Assembly (NCBI GenBank): GCA_017468215.1
Contig: JAFUJG010000245.1
Span: 1 to 6,406 of the forward strand
Origin: Clostridia bacterium
GTDB taxonomy: Bacteria > Bacillota > Clostridia > UMGS1883
DNA: 6,406 bases
Direction: 5' to 3'
Shown here: positions 1 through 6,406 of the stretch, piece after piece
How positions within the stretch are numbered: the first letter of the stretch is position 1
How the letters are laid out: every line of letters starts with the position of its first letter
The notes under the pieces: generated by a model
Seen by the model: the letters and a program-made list of their open reading frames with translations, nothing else
Told to the model about the DNA's origin: nothing
The model's database searches: none
Made by a program: the position numbers and the translations under genes

Positions 1-2770
1 CTCTATCATCGTAAGAAACGAAAAGAGAATGCTCCAGGAAGCTGTTGACGCTCTTATTGATAACGGCAGACGCGGCAGACCTGTAACAGGCCCCGGTAAC
101 CGTGCACTTAAGTCTCTTTCCGATATGCTTAAGGGTAAGCATGGTCGTTTCCGTCAGAATCTTCTCGGTAAGCGTGTTGACTACTCCGGTCGTTCCGTTA
201 TCGTTGTAGGTCCCGACTTAAAGATTTATCAGTGCGGTCTTCCCAAGGAAATGGCAATCGAGCTTTTCAAGCCCTTTGTTATGAAGCGCATTGTGGAAAA
301 CGGTACAGCACACAATATTAAGAGTGCTAAGAGAATGGTAGAAAGAGCTCGTCTTGAAGTATGGGACGTTTTGGAAGACGTTATCCGCGAACATCCCGTA
401 ATGCTCAACCGTGCACCTACTCTTCATAGATTGGGTATTCAGGCATTCGAGCCCGTACTTGTTGAAGGTAGAGCTATCAGACTTCATCCCCTCGTATGTA
501 CAGCGTTCAACGCCGACTTCGACGGTGACCAGATGGCTGTTCACGTACCTCTTTCTCCCGAAGCGCAGGCAGAAGCAAGATTCCTTATGCTTTCTGCAAA
601 CAACCTCTTAAAGCCTCAGGATGGTGGTCCCGTAACTGTTCCTACACAGGATATGGTACTCGGTAGCTACTATCTTACACTCATAAAGCATGACGAACCC
701 GGCGAAGGTAAGATGTTTAGTTCTATTACAGAAGCTATGCTTGCTTATGACGCTAAGTATGTTGGTCTTCATTCTCTTATCAAGGTTAAAGTTGGTAACG
801 AAGATTTGAAGGAGCTTAAGTTTACTCAGCTCGGCGGCGAAAGCGTGATTGAATGTACAATCGGTCAGCTTATCTTTAACGCTAACGTTCCTCAGGATAT
901 TAACCTCTTTGTTGACAGAAGCAAAGAAGAAAACAAATATGCTCTCGAAGTAACAAAGACTGTTACAAAGGGCGTTCTCAGTAAAATTGTTGACAAGTGT
1001 ATCAAGGTACACGGCACAACAAAGACAGCTGAAGTATTGGACGCACTCAAGAGCACAGGTTATAAGTTCTCCACTCGCGGTGCTATCACTATTTCTGTAT
1101 CCGATATGGAAATCCCCGGCTCTAAGAAGGAACACCTTGCAGCAGCCGAAGAAAAGGTTGAAGAAATCACAAAGCTTTACCGTCGTGGTCTTATCACAGA
1201 CGAAGAAAGATATCAGAATGTTATCAAGACATGGCAGAGTGCCAACGATAAGGTTACTAAGGCTCTTATCGACAACCTTGGTGAATTCAACCCCATTTAC
1301 ATGATGGCTACATCCGGTGCGAGAGGTAGTATCAACCAGATCCGTCAGCTCGCAGGTATGCGTGGTCTTATGGCTAACACATCCGGTCGTACTGTGGAAA
1401 TCCCGATTCGTTCTTCTTTCCGTGAAGGCTTAAATATCTTGGAATACTTCATTTCCACTCACGGTGCAAGAAAGGGTCTTGCGGATACAGCGCTCAGAAC
1501 AGCCGACTCTGGTTACCTTACAAGAAGACTTGTTGACGTTGCACAGGAAGTTATCATCCGTGAAATCGACTGTGGCGTAGACAAGGGTATCGTAGTAAGT
1601 GCTATTTACGAAGGTAAGGAAGAAATCGAATCCCTTTCCGAAAGACTTGTAGGCAGAGTTGCTATCGGTGATGTAGTTCATCCCGAAACAGGCGAAATAC
1701 TTGTAAAACATGGCGAAATGTTCACACCCGAACAGGCTCAGGCAGTTGACAAGGCAGGCGTTAAGGAAGTTCTTATCCGTTCTGTTCTTGCGTGCCGTGC
1801 TAAGGTTGGTGTATGTGCTACATGTTATGGTGCAAACCTTGCACGCGGCGGCGAAAACGTAAACATCGGTGAAGCTGTTGGTATCATTGCTGCTCAGTCT
1901 ATCGGTGAACCCGGTACACAGCTTACAATGAGAACATTCCATACAGGTGGTGTAGCCGGTGACGATATCACTCAGGGTCTTCCCAGAGTTGAAGAACTTT
2001 TCGAAGCAAGAAAGCCCAAGGGCGTTGCTATTGTAACTGATATATCCGGTACAGTTCAGATTAACCGCACAAAGGGTAAGACTGAGGTAGTTGTTACTAA
2101 TAATGAAACAATGGAAGCTCAGACAATTTTCATTCCCTTTGGTGCAACACTTAAGGTTAACGACGGTGATGCACTTCAGGCAGGTGATCCTCTTACAACA
2201 GGTTCTATCAACCCCCACGATATCTTAAGAATCAAGGGTGTTCAGGCTGTTCAGGAATACCTTGTTAAGGAAGTACAGAAGGTTTACCGTTCTCAGGGTG
2301 TTGATATTTCCGATAAACATATCGAAGTTATCATCCGCCAGATGATCAGAAAGGTTAAGATTGAAAACGAGGGCGACAGTAATTATCTTGTAGGTGATAC
2401 AGTAGATCGTCTCAAGTTCCCCGAAATCGTTAAGGAATTTGAAGAAAAGGGTCTTACTCCTCCCGAAGGCAAGGAACTCTTCCTTGGTATCACAAAGGCA
2501 GCTCTTGCTACAGATTCTTTCCTGTCTGCAGCATCTTTCCAGGAAACAACAAAGGTTCTTACAGATGCGGCTATCCGCGGTAAGAGTGACCCGCTCGTTG
2601 GTCTTAAGGAAAACGTTATCATCGGTAAGCTTATTCCTGCAGGTACAGGCGTTCCGATGTACAGCGATGTTGAAATCGAAAGCACAAAGACAACTGTTAT
2701 GGACAGTGTTGTGCCCGCAGATTTTGACGCAAGCGAAGTTATTACAGATTACGAAGAAGTAATTGAATAA
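1..2770 (+). CDS. rpoC: DNA-directed RNA polymerase subunit beta' (5'-truncated by window edge)
   Basis: This is the catalytic beta' subunit of RNA polymerase. The reading frame enters from outside the window (first full codon at 2) and ends at TAA 2768-2770. It gives 922 residues, so roughly the first quarter of a ~1200-residue Firmicute protein is missing. Counting from the first full codon, NADFDGDQM starts at residue 170, and its three aspartates (172, 174, 176; nt 515-529) bind the catalytic Mg2+. The bridge helix begins near SGARG (438), and the trigger loop ends in MRTFH with His647. Zinc site II is complete: Cys524, Cys598, Cys605 and Cys608, with the usual C-x6-C-x2-C spacing. The trigger loop runs straight on without the long insertion seen in E. 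coli, as expected for Firmicutes. The last ~25 residues are strongly acidic. The ATG at 29 is internal, because conserved sequence (IIVRNEKR) continues upstream of it. Confidence 0.99.
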   Translation, partial: SIIVRNEKRMLQEAVDALIDNGRRGRPVTGPGNRALKSLSDMLKGKHGRFRQNLLGKRVDYSGRSVIVVGPDLKIYQCGLPKEMAIELFKPFVMKRIVENGTAHNIKSAKRMVERARLEVWDVLEDVIREHPVMLNRAPTLHRLGIQAFEPVLVEGRAIRLHPLVCTAFNADFDGDQMAVHVPLSPEAQAEARFLMLSANNLLKPQDGGPVTVPTQDMVLGSYYLTLIKHDEPGEGKMFSSITEAMLAYDAKYVGLHSLIKVKVGNEDLKELKFTQLGGESVIECTIGQLIFNANVPQDINLFVDRSKEENKYALEVTKTVTKGVLSKIVDKCIKVHGTTKTAEVLDALKSTGYKFSTRGAITISVSDMEIPGSKKEHLAAAEEKVEEITKLYRRGLITDEERYQNVIKTWQSANDKVTKALIDNLGEFNPIYMMATSGARGSINQIRQLAGMRGLMANTSGRTVEIPIRSSFREGLNILEYFISTHGARKGLADTALRTADSGYLTRRLVDVAQEVIIREIDCGVDKGIVVSAIYEGKEEIESLSERLVGRVAIGDVVHPETGEILVKHGEMFTPEQAQAVDKAGVKEVLIRSVLACRAKVGVCATCYGANLARGGENVNIGEAVGIIAAQSIGEPGTQLTMRTFHTGGVAGDDITQGLPRVEELFEARKPKGVAIVTDISGTVQINRTKGKTEVVVTNNETMEAQTIFIPFGATLKVNDGDALQAGDPLTTGSINPHDILRIKGVQAVQEYLVKEVQKVYRSQGVDISDKHIEVIIRQMIRKVKIENEGDSNYLVGDTVDRLKFPEIVKEFEEKGLTPPEGKELFLGITKAALATDSFLSAASFQETTKVLTDAAIRGKSDPLVGLKENVIIGKLIPAGTGVPMYSDVEIESTKTTVMDSVVPADFDASEVITDYEEVIE

Positions 2771-2776
2771 AACTAT

Positions 2777-2809
2777 AAAAATGCCGCTATGAATGTAGCG
2801 GCATTTTTT
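2777..2809 (+). terminator. Intrinsic terminator after rpoC
   Basis: A perfect 9-bp stem (ATGCCGCTA 2781-2789 with TAGCGGCAT 2796-2804) has a 6-nt loop. An A-run lies before it (2777-2780) and a T-run after it (2804-2809), with more T at 2814-2818. It starts 7 nt after the rpoC stop. This is the classical Rho-independent form, and it separates rpoC transcription from the rpsL unit. The flanking A and T runs could also extend the stem. Confidence 0.93.
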
Positions 2810-2844
2810 GTGCTTTTTGACGATAAAAATTTAATAAAAAAGTA

Positions 2845-2873
2845 TTGACATGGCATTATTTCTTTGATATATT
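2845..2873 (+). promoter_or_regulatory. Sigma-A-type promoter of the rpsL-rpsG-fusA unit
   Basis: The -35 box is TTGACA (2845-2850), a perfect consensus. A 17-nt spacer leads to the -10 box TATATT (2868-2873), which has one mismatch to TATAAT. A TG at 2865-2866 gives an extended -10. An A/T-rich block at 2824-2841 just upstream resembles an UP element. The predicted start falls in the GGG at 2878-2880. Its place right after the rpoC terminator and ahead of rpsL fits a strong, independent ribosomal-protein promoter. Confidence 0.9.
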
Positions 2874-2883
2874 ATTAGGGCGA

Positions 2884-2923
2884 TTGTGGAGATTGCTGTG
2901 CTTTTGGTGCGCAATTTTCGCAG
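2884..2923 (+). promoter_or_regulatory. Predicted stem-loop in the rpsL 5' leader
   Basis: Positions 2884-2896 can pair with 2911-2923 over 13 consecutive positions (nine Watson-Crick, four G-U), leaving a 14-nt loop (2897-2910). It would begin about 4-6 nt from the predicted transcript 5' end and finish 15 nt before the rpsL Shine-Dalgarno sequence, leaving that site free. It could be a 5' mRNA stabiliser or a ribosomal-protein autoregulation site. The pairing is visible in the sequence; the function is inference. Confidence 0.5.
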
Positions 2924-2938
2924 ATGCAAAATATATTC

Positions 2939-2946
2939 GGAGGTGA
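2939..2946 (+). promoter_or_regulatory. Ribosome binding site that sets the rpsL start
   Basis: GGAGGTGA, a near-perfect anti-16S match, has its GGAGG 7 nt before ATG 2951. An in-frame ATG at 2924 would place this site inside the coding region and add nine residues foreign to S12, so the start is 2951. Confidence 0.95.
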
Positions 2947-2950
2947 AATC

Positions 2951-3370
2951 ATGCCCACATTTAACCAGCTCGTCAGAAAGGGAAGACAGACAGCAGTTTC
3001 TAAGAGTACGGCACCCGCACTTCAGTACGGCCTCAACTCTCTTAAGAAGACATTGACTGATCAGAGCGCTCCCCAGAAGAGAGGCGTTTGCACAAACGTT
3101 AAGACTCAGACACCTAAGAAGCCTAACTCAGCTCTTCGTAAGATTGCCAGAGTAAGACTTTCCAACGGTATCGAAGTAACAAGCTACATTCCCGGTGTAG
3201 GTCACAACCTTCAGGAACATAGCGTTGTTCTCATCCGTGGTGGTAGAGTTAAGGACTTGCCCGGTGTACGTTATCACATTATCCGTGGTACACTCGATGC
3301 TGCAGGTGTTGCTAACCGTATGCAGTCCAGATCCAAGTACGGTGCAAAGAAAGCTAAGGCTAAGAAGTAA
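2951..3370 (+). CDS. rpsL: 30S ribosomal protein S12
   Basis: S12 sits at the interface face of the 30S subunit next to the decoding centre and helps control reading accuracy. The 139 residues begin [12 protein letters not shown], the family N-terminus, and the length matches the Gram-positive form (~138) rather than the ~124 of E. coli. The extra residues lie at about 15-40. The conserved [10 protein letters not shown] loop is at 55-64 and [13 protein letters not shown] at 97-109. Lys57 and Lys101, equivalent to E. coli Lys43 and Lys88, are both lysine, so neither classical streptomycin-resistance position is changed. Asp102 matches the aspartate that RimO methylthiolates in some bacteria. 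The C-terminal tail is lysine-rich. It is the first gene of the unit, with its own promoter and leader, and lies 158 nt before rpsG. Confidence 0.99.
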   Translation: MPTFNQLVRKGRQTAVSKSTAPALQYGLNSLKKTLTDQSAPQKRGVCTNVKTQTPKKPNSALRKIARVRLSNGIEVTSYIPGVGHNLQEHSVVLIRGGRVKDLPGVRYHIIRGTLDAAGVANRMQSRSKYGAKKAKAKK

Positions 3371-3384
3371 TTAGCCACATTTCT

Positions 3385-3462
3385 GTGCGATATGCGGGTT
3401 TGATATATGAAGTTTAAAGCTCATTGAGCTTTCCAATATATATGTAAATTTGCTTGTTGCAC
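3385..3462 (+). promoter_or_regulatory. Long imperfect stem-loop between rpsL and rpsG
   Basis: Most of the 158-nt gap can fold into one hairpin. The base is 3385-3392 with 3455-3462 (8 pairs, two G-U). A weak G-U-rich zone follows (3394-3402 with 3445-3453), then 3403-3409 with 3437-3443 (7 pairs, one G-U). An internal loop (3410-3415/3433-3436) leads to the tip, AAAGCTC 3416-3422 with GAGCTTT 3426-3432, a perfect 7-bp stem with a 3-nt loop. In E. coli, S7 represses its operon by binding the rpsL-rpsG gap, so this is a candidate S7 target or an RNA processing site. I do not know that the Firmicute S7 does this. Confidence 0.5.
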
Positions 3463-3467
3463 TGACG

Positions 3468-3481
3468 GCGGAATTATCCGC
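3468..3481 (+). promoter_or_regulatory. Small stem-loop upstream of rpsG
   Basis: GCGGA (3468-3472) pairs perfectly with TCCGC (3477-3481) around an ATTA loop. No T-run follows, so it is not an intrinsic terminator. It lies 32 nt before the rpsG Shine-Dalgarno sequence. Its right arm could instead pair with 3393-3398. Confidence 0.4.
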
Positions 3482-3513
3482 AGAGTACCTATGAATTCAT
3501 TTAAAATTTTATG

Positions 3514-3520
3514 AAGGAGG
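3514..3520 (+). promoter_or_regulatory. Ribosome binding site that selects the GTG start of rpsG
   Basis: AAGGAGG lies 8 nt before GTG 3529. The in-frame ATG at 3511 overlaps this site's own region and would add MKEGRI to a family that normally begins (M)PRR or (M)PRK, so the GTG is the start. Confidence 0.93.
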
Positions 3521-3528
3521 GAAGAATA

Positions 3529-3999
3529 GTGCCAAGAAGAGGTTTTATTCCCAAAAGAGATGTTTTACCCGATCCCTTATATAACGATAAGGTAGTTACA
3601 AGACTTATTAACAACATCATGCTCGACGGTAAGAAGGGTGTTGCCCAGAAGATCGTTTACGGAGCATTCGAAATCATCGCTGAAAAGACAGGCAAGGACG
3701 CTCTTGAAGTTTTCCGTGAAGCTATGGACAACATCATGCCCGTTCTTGAAGTTAAGGCTAGAAGAGTTGGTGGTGCAACTTACCAGGTTCCCATGGAAGT
3801 TAGACCTGAAAGACGCCAGACTCTCGGTCTCAGATGGTTGACAACTTATTCCAGAAACCGCAGCGAAAGAACTATGTGTGAACGCCTTGCAGGCGAAATC
3901 CTCGATGCTACTAACAATCTTGGTGGCGCAGTTAAGAAGAAGGACGAAACACATAAGATGGCTGAAGCTAACAGAGCTTTTGCACATTACCGCTGGTAA
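3529..3999 (+). CDS. rpsG: 30S ribosomal protein S7
   Basis: S7 is a primary 16S rRNA-binding protein that nucleates assembly of the 30S head and contacts the E-site tRNA. Starting at the GTG gives 156 residues, the usual bacterial length and the same as B. subtilis S7. It opens with [19 protein letters not shown] (1-19). [12 protein letters not shown] is at 26-37, the beta-hairpin arm [20 protein letters not shown] at about 72-91, [13 protein letters not shown] at 92-104, and the end is [15 protein letters not shown]. Codons 2, 9, 13 and 17 (CCA, AAA, TTA, TTA) differ from the AAG/CCC/CTT habit of the rest of the gene, possibly keeping the mRNA start open. The gene has no clear promoter of its own and is probably read from the rpsL promoter. 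fusA starts 18 nt after its stop. Confidence 0.98.
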   Translation: MPRRGFIPKRDVLPDPLYNDKVVTRLINNIMLDGKKGVAQKIVYGAFEIIAEKTGKDALEVFREAMDNIMPVLEVKARRVGGATYQVPMEVRPERRQTLGLRWLTTYSRNRSERTMCERLAGEILDATNNLGGAVKKKDETHKMAEANRAFAHYRW

Positions 4000-4003
4000 T
4001 TTG

Positions 4004-4010
4004 AAAGGAG
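4004..4010 (+). promoter_or_regulatory. Ribosome binding site of fusA
   Basis: AAAGGAG lies 7 nt before ATG 4018, within the 18-nt gap after rpsG. The closeness of the two genes suggests translational coupling. Confidence 0.9.
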
Positions 4011-4017
4011 TTAGTTT

Positions 4018-6099
4018 ATGGCTAGAGAATTTTCTCTTGAAAATACTAGAAATATCGGTATCATGGCTCACATCGATGCCGGTAAGACTACAACAACAGA
4101 ACGTATTCTGTACTACACAGGTGTAAACTACAAGATTGGTGATACACACGAAGGTACAGCTACTATGGACTGGATGGCTCAGGAGCAGGAAAGAGGTATT
4201 ACAATTACTTCTGCTGCTACAACAGCTGCTTGGAATGGTAAGAGAATCAACATTATCGATACACCCGGTCACGTTGACTTCACAGTTGAAGTTGAACGTT
4301 CTCTCCGTGTACTTGACGGTTCTGTTACAGTATTCTGTGCTAAGGGCGGCGTTGAACCCCAGAGTGAAACAGTTTGGAGACAGGCTGACGAATACAAGGT
4401 TCCCAGAATGGCTTATGTAAATAAGATGGACATTATGGGTGCTGATTTCTACAACGTTGTTGACATGATGAAGGACAGACTTCAGTGTAATGCTGTTCCG
4501 ATTCAGCTTCCTATCGGTGCTGAAGACACATTCAAGGGTCTTATCGACCTTCTTGAAATGAAGGCTTATATCTACAACAACGACTTGGGTACAGATATTA
4601 CAGTTACAGATGTTCCCGCTGATATGCAGGACAAGGCTGAAGAATACCGCGAAGCTCTTCTCGAAGCAGTTGCTGAACTTGATGAAGAACTTATGGAAAA
4701 GTACTTCGAAGGTGAAGAACTCACAATCGACGAAATTAAGAGAGCTATCCGTAAGGGTACAATCGCTAACCAGATTGTTCCCGTTTGCTGCGGTACATCC
4801 TACCGTAACAAGGGTGTTCAGAAGCTCCTTGACGCTGTAGTAGACTACATGCCCTCTCCTCTTGATATCCCTGCTATTAAGGGTGTTAACCCCGAAACAG
4901 AAGAGGAATGTGAAAGACATGCAAGCGATGAAGAACCCTTCTCCGCTCTTGCATTCAAGATTATGACTGACCCCTTCGTTGGTAAGTTGGCATTCTTCAG
5001 AGTTTACTCCGGTACACTCAATGCAGGTAGTAACGTATACAACTCTAACAAGGGCAACCAGGAAAGAATCGGTCGTATCCTTCAGATGCATGCTAATGAC
5101 CGTAAGGATATTGATATCGTTTACTCCGGTGATATCGCTGCTGCTGTTGGTCTTAAGAACACAACAACAGGTGATACACTTTGCGATAAGAATCATCCTG
5201 TTATCCTTGAACAGATGGTATTCCCCGAACCCGTTATCCGTGTTGCTATCGAACCTAAGACAAAGGCAGCTCAGGAAAAGATGGGTATCGCTCTTGCAAA
5301 GCTTGCTGAAGAAGATCCCACATTCAAGACATATACTGACGAAGAAACAGGTCAGACAATCATCGCTGGTATGGGTGAATTGCACCTCGAAATCATCGTT
5401 GACCGTTTGTTCCGTGAATTCAAGGTTGAAGCTAATGTAGGTAAGCCTCAGGTTGCTTACAAGGAAACAATTCGTAAGACAGTTAAGATTGAACACAAGT
5501 ATGCTCGTCAGAGTGGTGGTAAGGGTCAGTACGGTCACGTACATCTTGAACTCGAACCCCTCGAGCCCGGTGCAGGTTACGAATTCGTTAACAAGATTGT
5601 TGGTGGTGCTGTTCCCAAGGAATACATCCCCGCTGTTGATGCAGGTGTACAGGGCGCTATGCTCTCCGGTGTACTTGCAGGCTACAATGTAGTTGACGTA
5701 AGAGTAACTCTTTATGATGGTTCCTACCACGAAGTTGACTCCTCCGAAATGGCGTTCAAGATTGCCGGTTCTATGGCATTCAAGGAAGGCTGTAAGAAGG
5801 CTGACCCCGTTCTTAAGGAACCCATCATGCAGGTTGACGTTGTTGTTCCCGAAGAATACATGGGCGACGTTATGGGTGATTTGAACTCTCGTCGTGGTCA
5901 GATTCAGGGTATGGAAGCACGTCGTGGTGCACAGGCAATTTCTGCTCTTGTTCCTCTTAGCGAAATGTTCGGTTACGCTACAGACCTTCGTAGTAAAACA
6001 CAGGGCCGTGGTAACTACACAATGAGCCCCGCTCACTACGCTGAAGTTCCCAAGAGCATTATGGATGCTATCGTTACTGAAAGATCCAAGAAGGACTGA
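4018..6099 (+). CDS. fusA: Elongation factor G (translocation GTPase)
   Basis: EF-G uses GTP to move tRNAs and mRNA through the ribosome after peptide-bond formation, and with RRF it splits post-termination ribosomes. The 693 residues match the B. subtilis protein (~692). G motifs are complete: AHIDAGKT 17-24 (P-loop), RGITI 59-63 (switch I), DTPGH 81-85 (switch II, His85 being the GTPase-activating histidine), NKMD 135-138 and a CGTS motif near 260. Domain II covers about 290-400, domain III 401-475, domain IV 475-601 and domain V 602-680. The domain IV tip [10 protein letters not shown] carries His571, matching the E. coli tip histidine that enters the decoding site. The ATG has a good Shine-Dalgarno sequence. 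Position in rpsL-rpsG-fusA-tuf argues for the canonical EF-G over its paralogues (EF-G2, TetM-type protection proteins). TTA, CTA and TCA codons are avoided throughout. Confidence 0.99.
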   Translation: MAREFSLENTRNIGIMAHIDAGKTTTTERILYYTGVNYKIGDTHEGTATMDWMAQEQERGITITSAATTAAWNGKRINIIDTPGHVDFTVEVERSLRVLDGSVTVFCAKGGVEPQSETVWRQADEYKVPRMAYVNKMDIMGADFYNVVDMMKDRLQCNAVPIQLPIGAEDTFKGLIDLLEMKAYIYNNDLGTDITVTDVPADMQDKAEEYREALLEAVAELDEELMEKYFEGEELTIDEIKRAIRKGTIANQIVPVCCGTSYRNKGVQKLLDAVVDYMPSPLDIPAIKGVNPETEEECERHASDEEPFSALAFKIMTDPFVGKLAFFRVYSGTLNAGSNVYNSNKGNQERIGRILQMHANDRKDIDIVYSGDIAAAVGLKNTTTGDTLCDKNHPVILEQMVFPEPVIRVAIEPKTKAAQEKMGIALAKLAEEDPTFKTYTDEETGQTIIAGMGELHLEIIVDRLFREFKVEANVGKPQVAYKETIRKTVKIEHKYARQSGGKGQYGHVHLELEPLEPGAGYEFVNKIVGGAVPKEYIPAVDAGVQGAMLSGVLAGYNVVDVRVTLYDGSYHEVDSSEMAFKIAGSMAFKEGCKKADPVLKEPIMQVDVVVPEEYMGDVMGDLNSRRGQIQGMEARRGAQAISALVPLSEMFGYATDLRSKTQGRGNYTMSPAHYAEVPKSIMDAIVTERSKKD

Positions 6100-6119
6100 T
6101 TTTAGTCTGAAACTATAAA

Positions 6120-6158
6120 TTTTGTATCGCAGAGGGGTTAACCCTTTGTGATACAAAA
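6120..6158 (+). other. 17-bp stem-loop between fusA and tuf, function undecided
   Basis: Positions 6120-6136 pair with 6142-6158 without a break (15 Watson-Crick pairs, G-U at 6129/6149 and 6132/6146) around a GTTAA loop. It starts 21 nt after the fusA stop and ends 6 nt before the tuf -35 box. The right arm runs into seven A, not T, and the opposite strand also lacks a proper T-run, so it is not a canonical intrinsic terminator in either direction. It may protect the 3' end of the fusA message, mark a processing site or weakly attenuate transcription. Confidence 0.75.
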
Positions 6159-6162
6159 AAAG

Positions 6163-6182
6163 TATTGATTTTTTAATCAATA
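6163..6182 (+). repeat. 8-bp inverted repeat over the tuf -35 region
   Basis: TATTGATT (6163-6170) and AATCAATA (6175-6182) are perfect inverted arms around TTTT. The left arm contains the whole -35 hexamer and the right arm lies in the promoter spacer. It could be a regulator site, but AT-rich DNA makes such repeats by chance quite easily. Confidence 0.45.
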
Positions 6183-6193
6183 TGTAATACAAT
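6165..6193 (+). promoter_or_regulatory. Internal sigma-A-type promoter of tuf
   Basis: The -35 box is TTGATT (6165-6170) and the -10 box is TACAAT (6188-6193), separated by 17 nt. A seven-A run at 6155-6161 lies directly upstream. The predicted start is about A6200, giving a short, A-rich, apparently unstructured leader of about 39 nt before tuf. It would allow extra EF-Tu synthesis beyond read-through from rpsL. Confidence 0.75.
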
Positions 6194-6222
6194 ATAGCTA
6201 ATAATTAAAAAACTCAAAAAAT

Positions 6223-6230
6223 AAAGGAGG
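6223..6230 (+). promoter_or_regulatory. Ribosome binding site of tuf
   Basis: AAAGGAGG lies 8 nt before ATG 6239: a full-strength site, in keeping with the very high expression expected of EF-Tu. Confidence 0.95.
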
Positions 6231-6238
6231 CAATTACA

Positions 6239-6406
6239 ATGGCAAAGGCAAAATACGAAAATACTAAGCCCCATGCAAACATTGGTACAATTGGTCACGT
6301 TGACCATGGTAAGACTTCTCTTACTGCTGCAATCACAAAGGTTCTCGGTATGAAGGGCCAGGCTGCTTTCACAGCTTACGATCAGATCGATAAGGCTCCC
6401 GAAGAA
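6239..6406 (+). CDS. tuf: Elongation factor Tu (3'-truncated by window edge)
   Basis: EF-Tu brings aminoacyl-tRNA to the ribosomal A site as a ternary complex with GTP. Only the first 56 of about 400 codons are present. They contain the family N-terminus [21 protein letters not shown], the P-loop GHVDHGKT (19-26) and the segment [10 protein letters not shown] (47-56), which in the family leads into the switch I motif RGITI just outside the window. Ser27 stands where many EF-Tu proteins have a second threonine (GKTT); the Mg2+-binding Thr26 is kept. The A-K-x-K-(F/Y)-E start and position right after fusA separate it from other translational GTPases. It has its own promoter and may also be read from rpsL. 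Confidence 0.97.
   Translation, partial: MAKAKYENTKPHANIGTIGHVDHGKTSLTAAITKVLGMKGQAAFTAYDQIDKAPEE

Noticed and set aside
1430..2218. 262-codon open frame on the - strand within rpoC
   Set aside because: It has the same antisense artefact alignment with rpoC codons, and no ribosome binding site or recognisable domain was seen.
2924..2950. Upstream in-frame ATG for rpsL
   Set aside because: The GGAGG site lies between this ATG and the true start, and the nine extra residues do not belong to the S12 family.
3400..3460. Possible promoter for rpsG (TTGATA 3400, TTGAGC 3424, TTGCAC 3457)
   Set aside because: None has a plausible -10 box at 16-18 nt spacing; the segment is better explained as structured intergenic RNA.
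3491..3511. Adjacent palindromes ATGAATTCAT and TAAAATTTTA upstream of the rpsG ribosome binding site
   Set aside because: They are short, AT-rich and without loop bases, so they give no stable RNA hairpin and are easily produced by chance in such DNA.
3491..3514. Seven-residue leader ORF (MNSFKIL, stop at 3512-3514) ahead of rpsG
   Set aside because: No ribosome binding site precedes it and its composition suggests no attenuation role; it is probably chance.
3511..3528. Upstream in-frame ATG for rpsG
   Set aside because: The Shine-Dalgarno sequence for the GTG sits inside this extension, and S7 proteins start at the PRR/PRK sequence.
6120..6180. fusA-tuf stem-loop as a standard intrinsic terminator
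   Set aside because: The stem is followed by an A-run; the nearest T-run (6169-6174) lies 10 nt further on and inside another inverted repeat.
3577..6192. 871-codon open frame on the - strand as a real gene
   Set aside because: It is codon-aligned opposite two certain genes, has a composition typical of antisense translation (rich in Cys, Ser, Asn, Thr), shows no recognisable family, and is explained by sense-codon avoidance.
1..6406. Mobile elements, CRISPR arrays, tRNA or rRNA genes
   Set aside because: No transposase, terminal repeats, direct repeat-spacer pattern, or tRNA/rRNA sequence was seen; gaps are short and accounted for.

Overview
The window is a piece of a bacterial core gene-expression locus: the rpoC-str junction, in the order rpoC (3' part) - rpsL - rpsG - fusA - tuf (5' part), all on the + strand. 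It looks like a low-to-mid G+C Firmicute, most likely of the class Clostridia. The reasons are the ~139-residue Gram-positive form of S12, an RNA polymerase beta' without the large trigger-loop insertion of Proteobacteria, Clostridia-like EF-G wording, strong AGGAGG ribosome binding sites, and A-tract/TTGACA/TATATT promoters. A family-level assignment cannot be made from the sequence alone.

Layout. Positions 1-2770 hold the last ~922 codons of rpoC, including the catalytic aspartates, bridge helix, trigger loop and zinc site II. A textbook intrinsic terminator (2777-2809) follows, then a near-consensus promoter (2845-2873) and a ~70-nt leader that can fold into a hairpin. rpsL (2951-3370) and rpsG (3529-3999, GTG start) are separated by 158 nt with a long imperfect stem-loop. 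fusA (4018-6099) follows rpsG after only 18 nt. The 139-nt fusA-tuf gap holds a 17-bp stem-loop without a U-tract and a second promoter (6165-6193). tuf begins at 6239 and runs out of the window at codon 56.

How the genes work together. RpoC is the catalytic RNA polymerase subunit. S12 and S7 are 30S decoding-centre and head proteins. EF-G and EF-Tu are the two elongation GTPases. The terminator and promoter after rpoC make the str genes an independent transcription unit. The internal tuf promoter would let EF-Tu be made in excess of S12, S7 and EF-G.

I found no previously undescribed protein system: every protein-coding stretch is a well-known housekeeping gene. The points worth a second look are in the non-coding DNA: the rpsL leader, the rpsL-rpsG intergenic structure, the fusA-tuf stem-loop and an inverted repeat over the tuf promoter. 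All base pairings were worked out by hand; no folding energies were computed.
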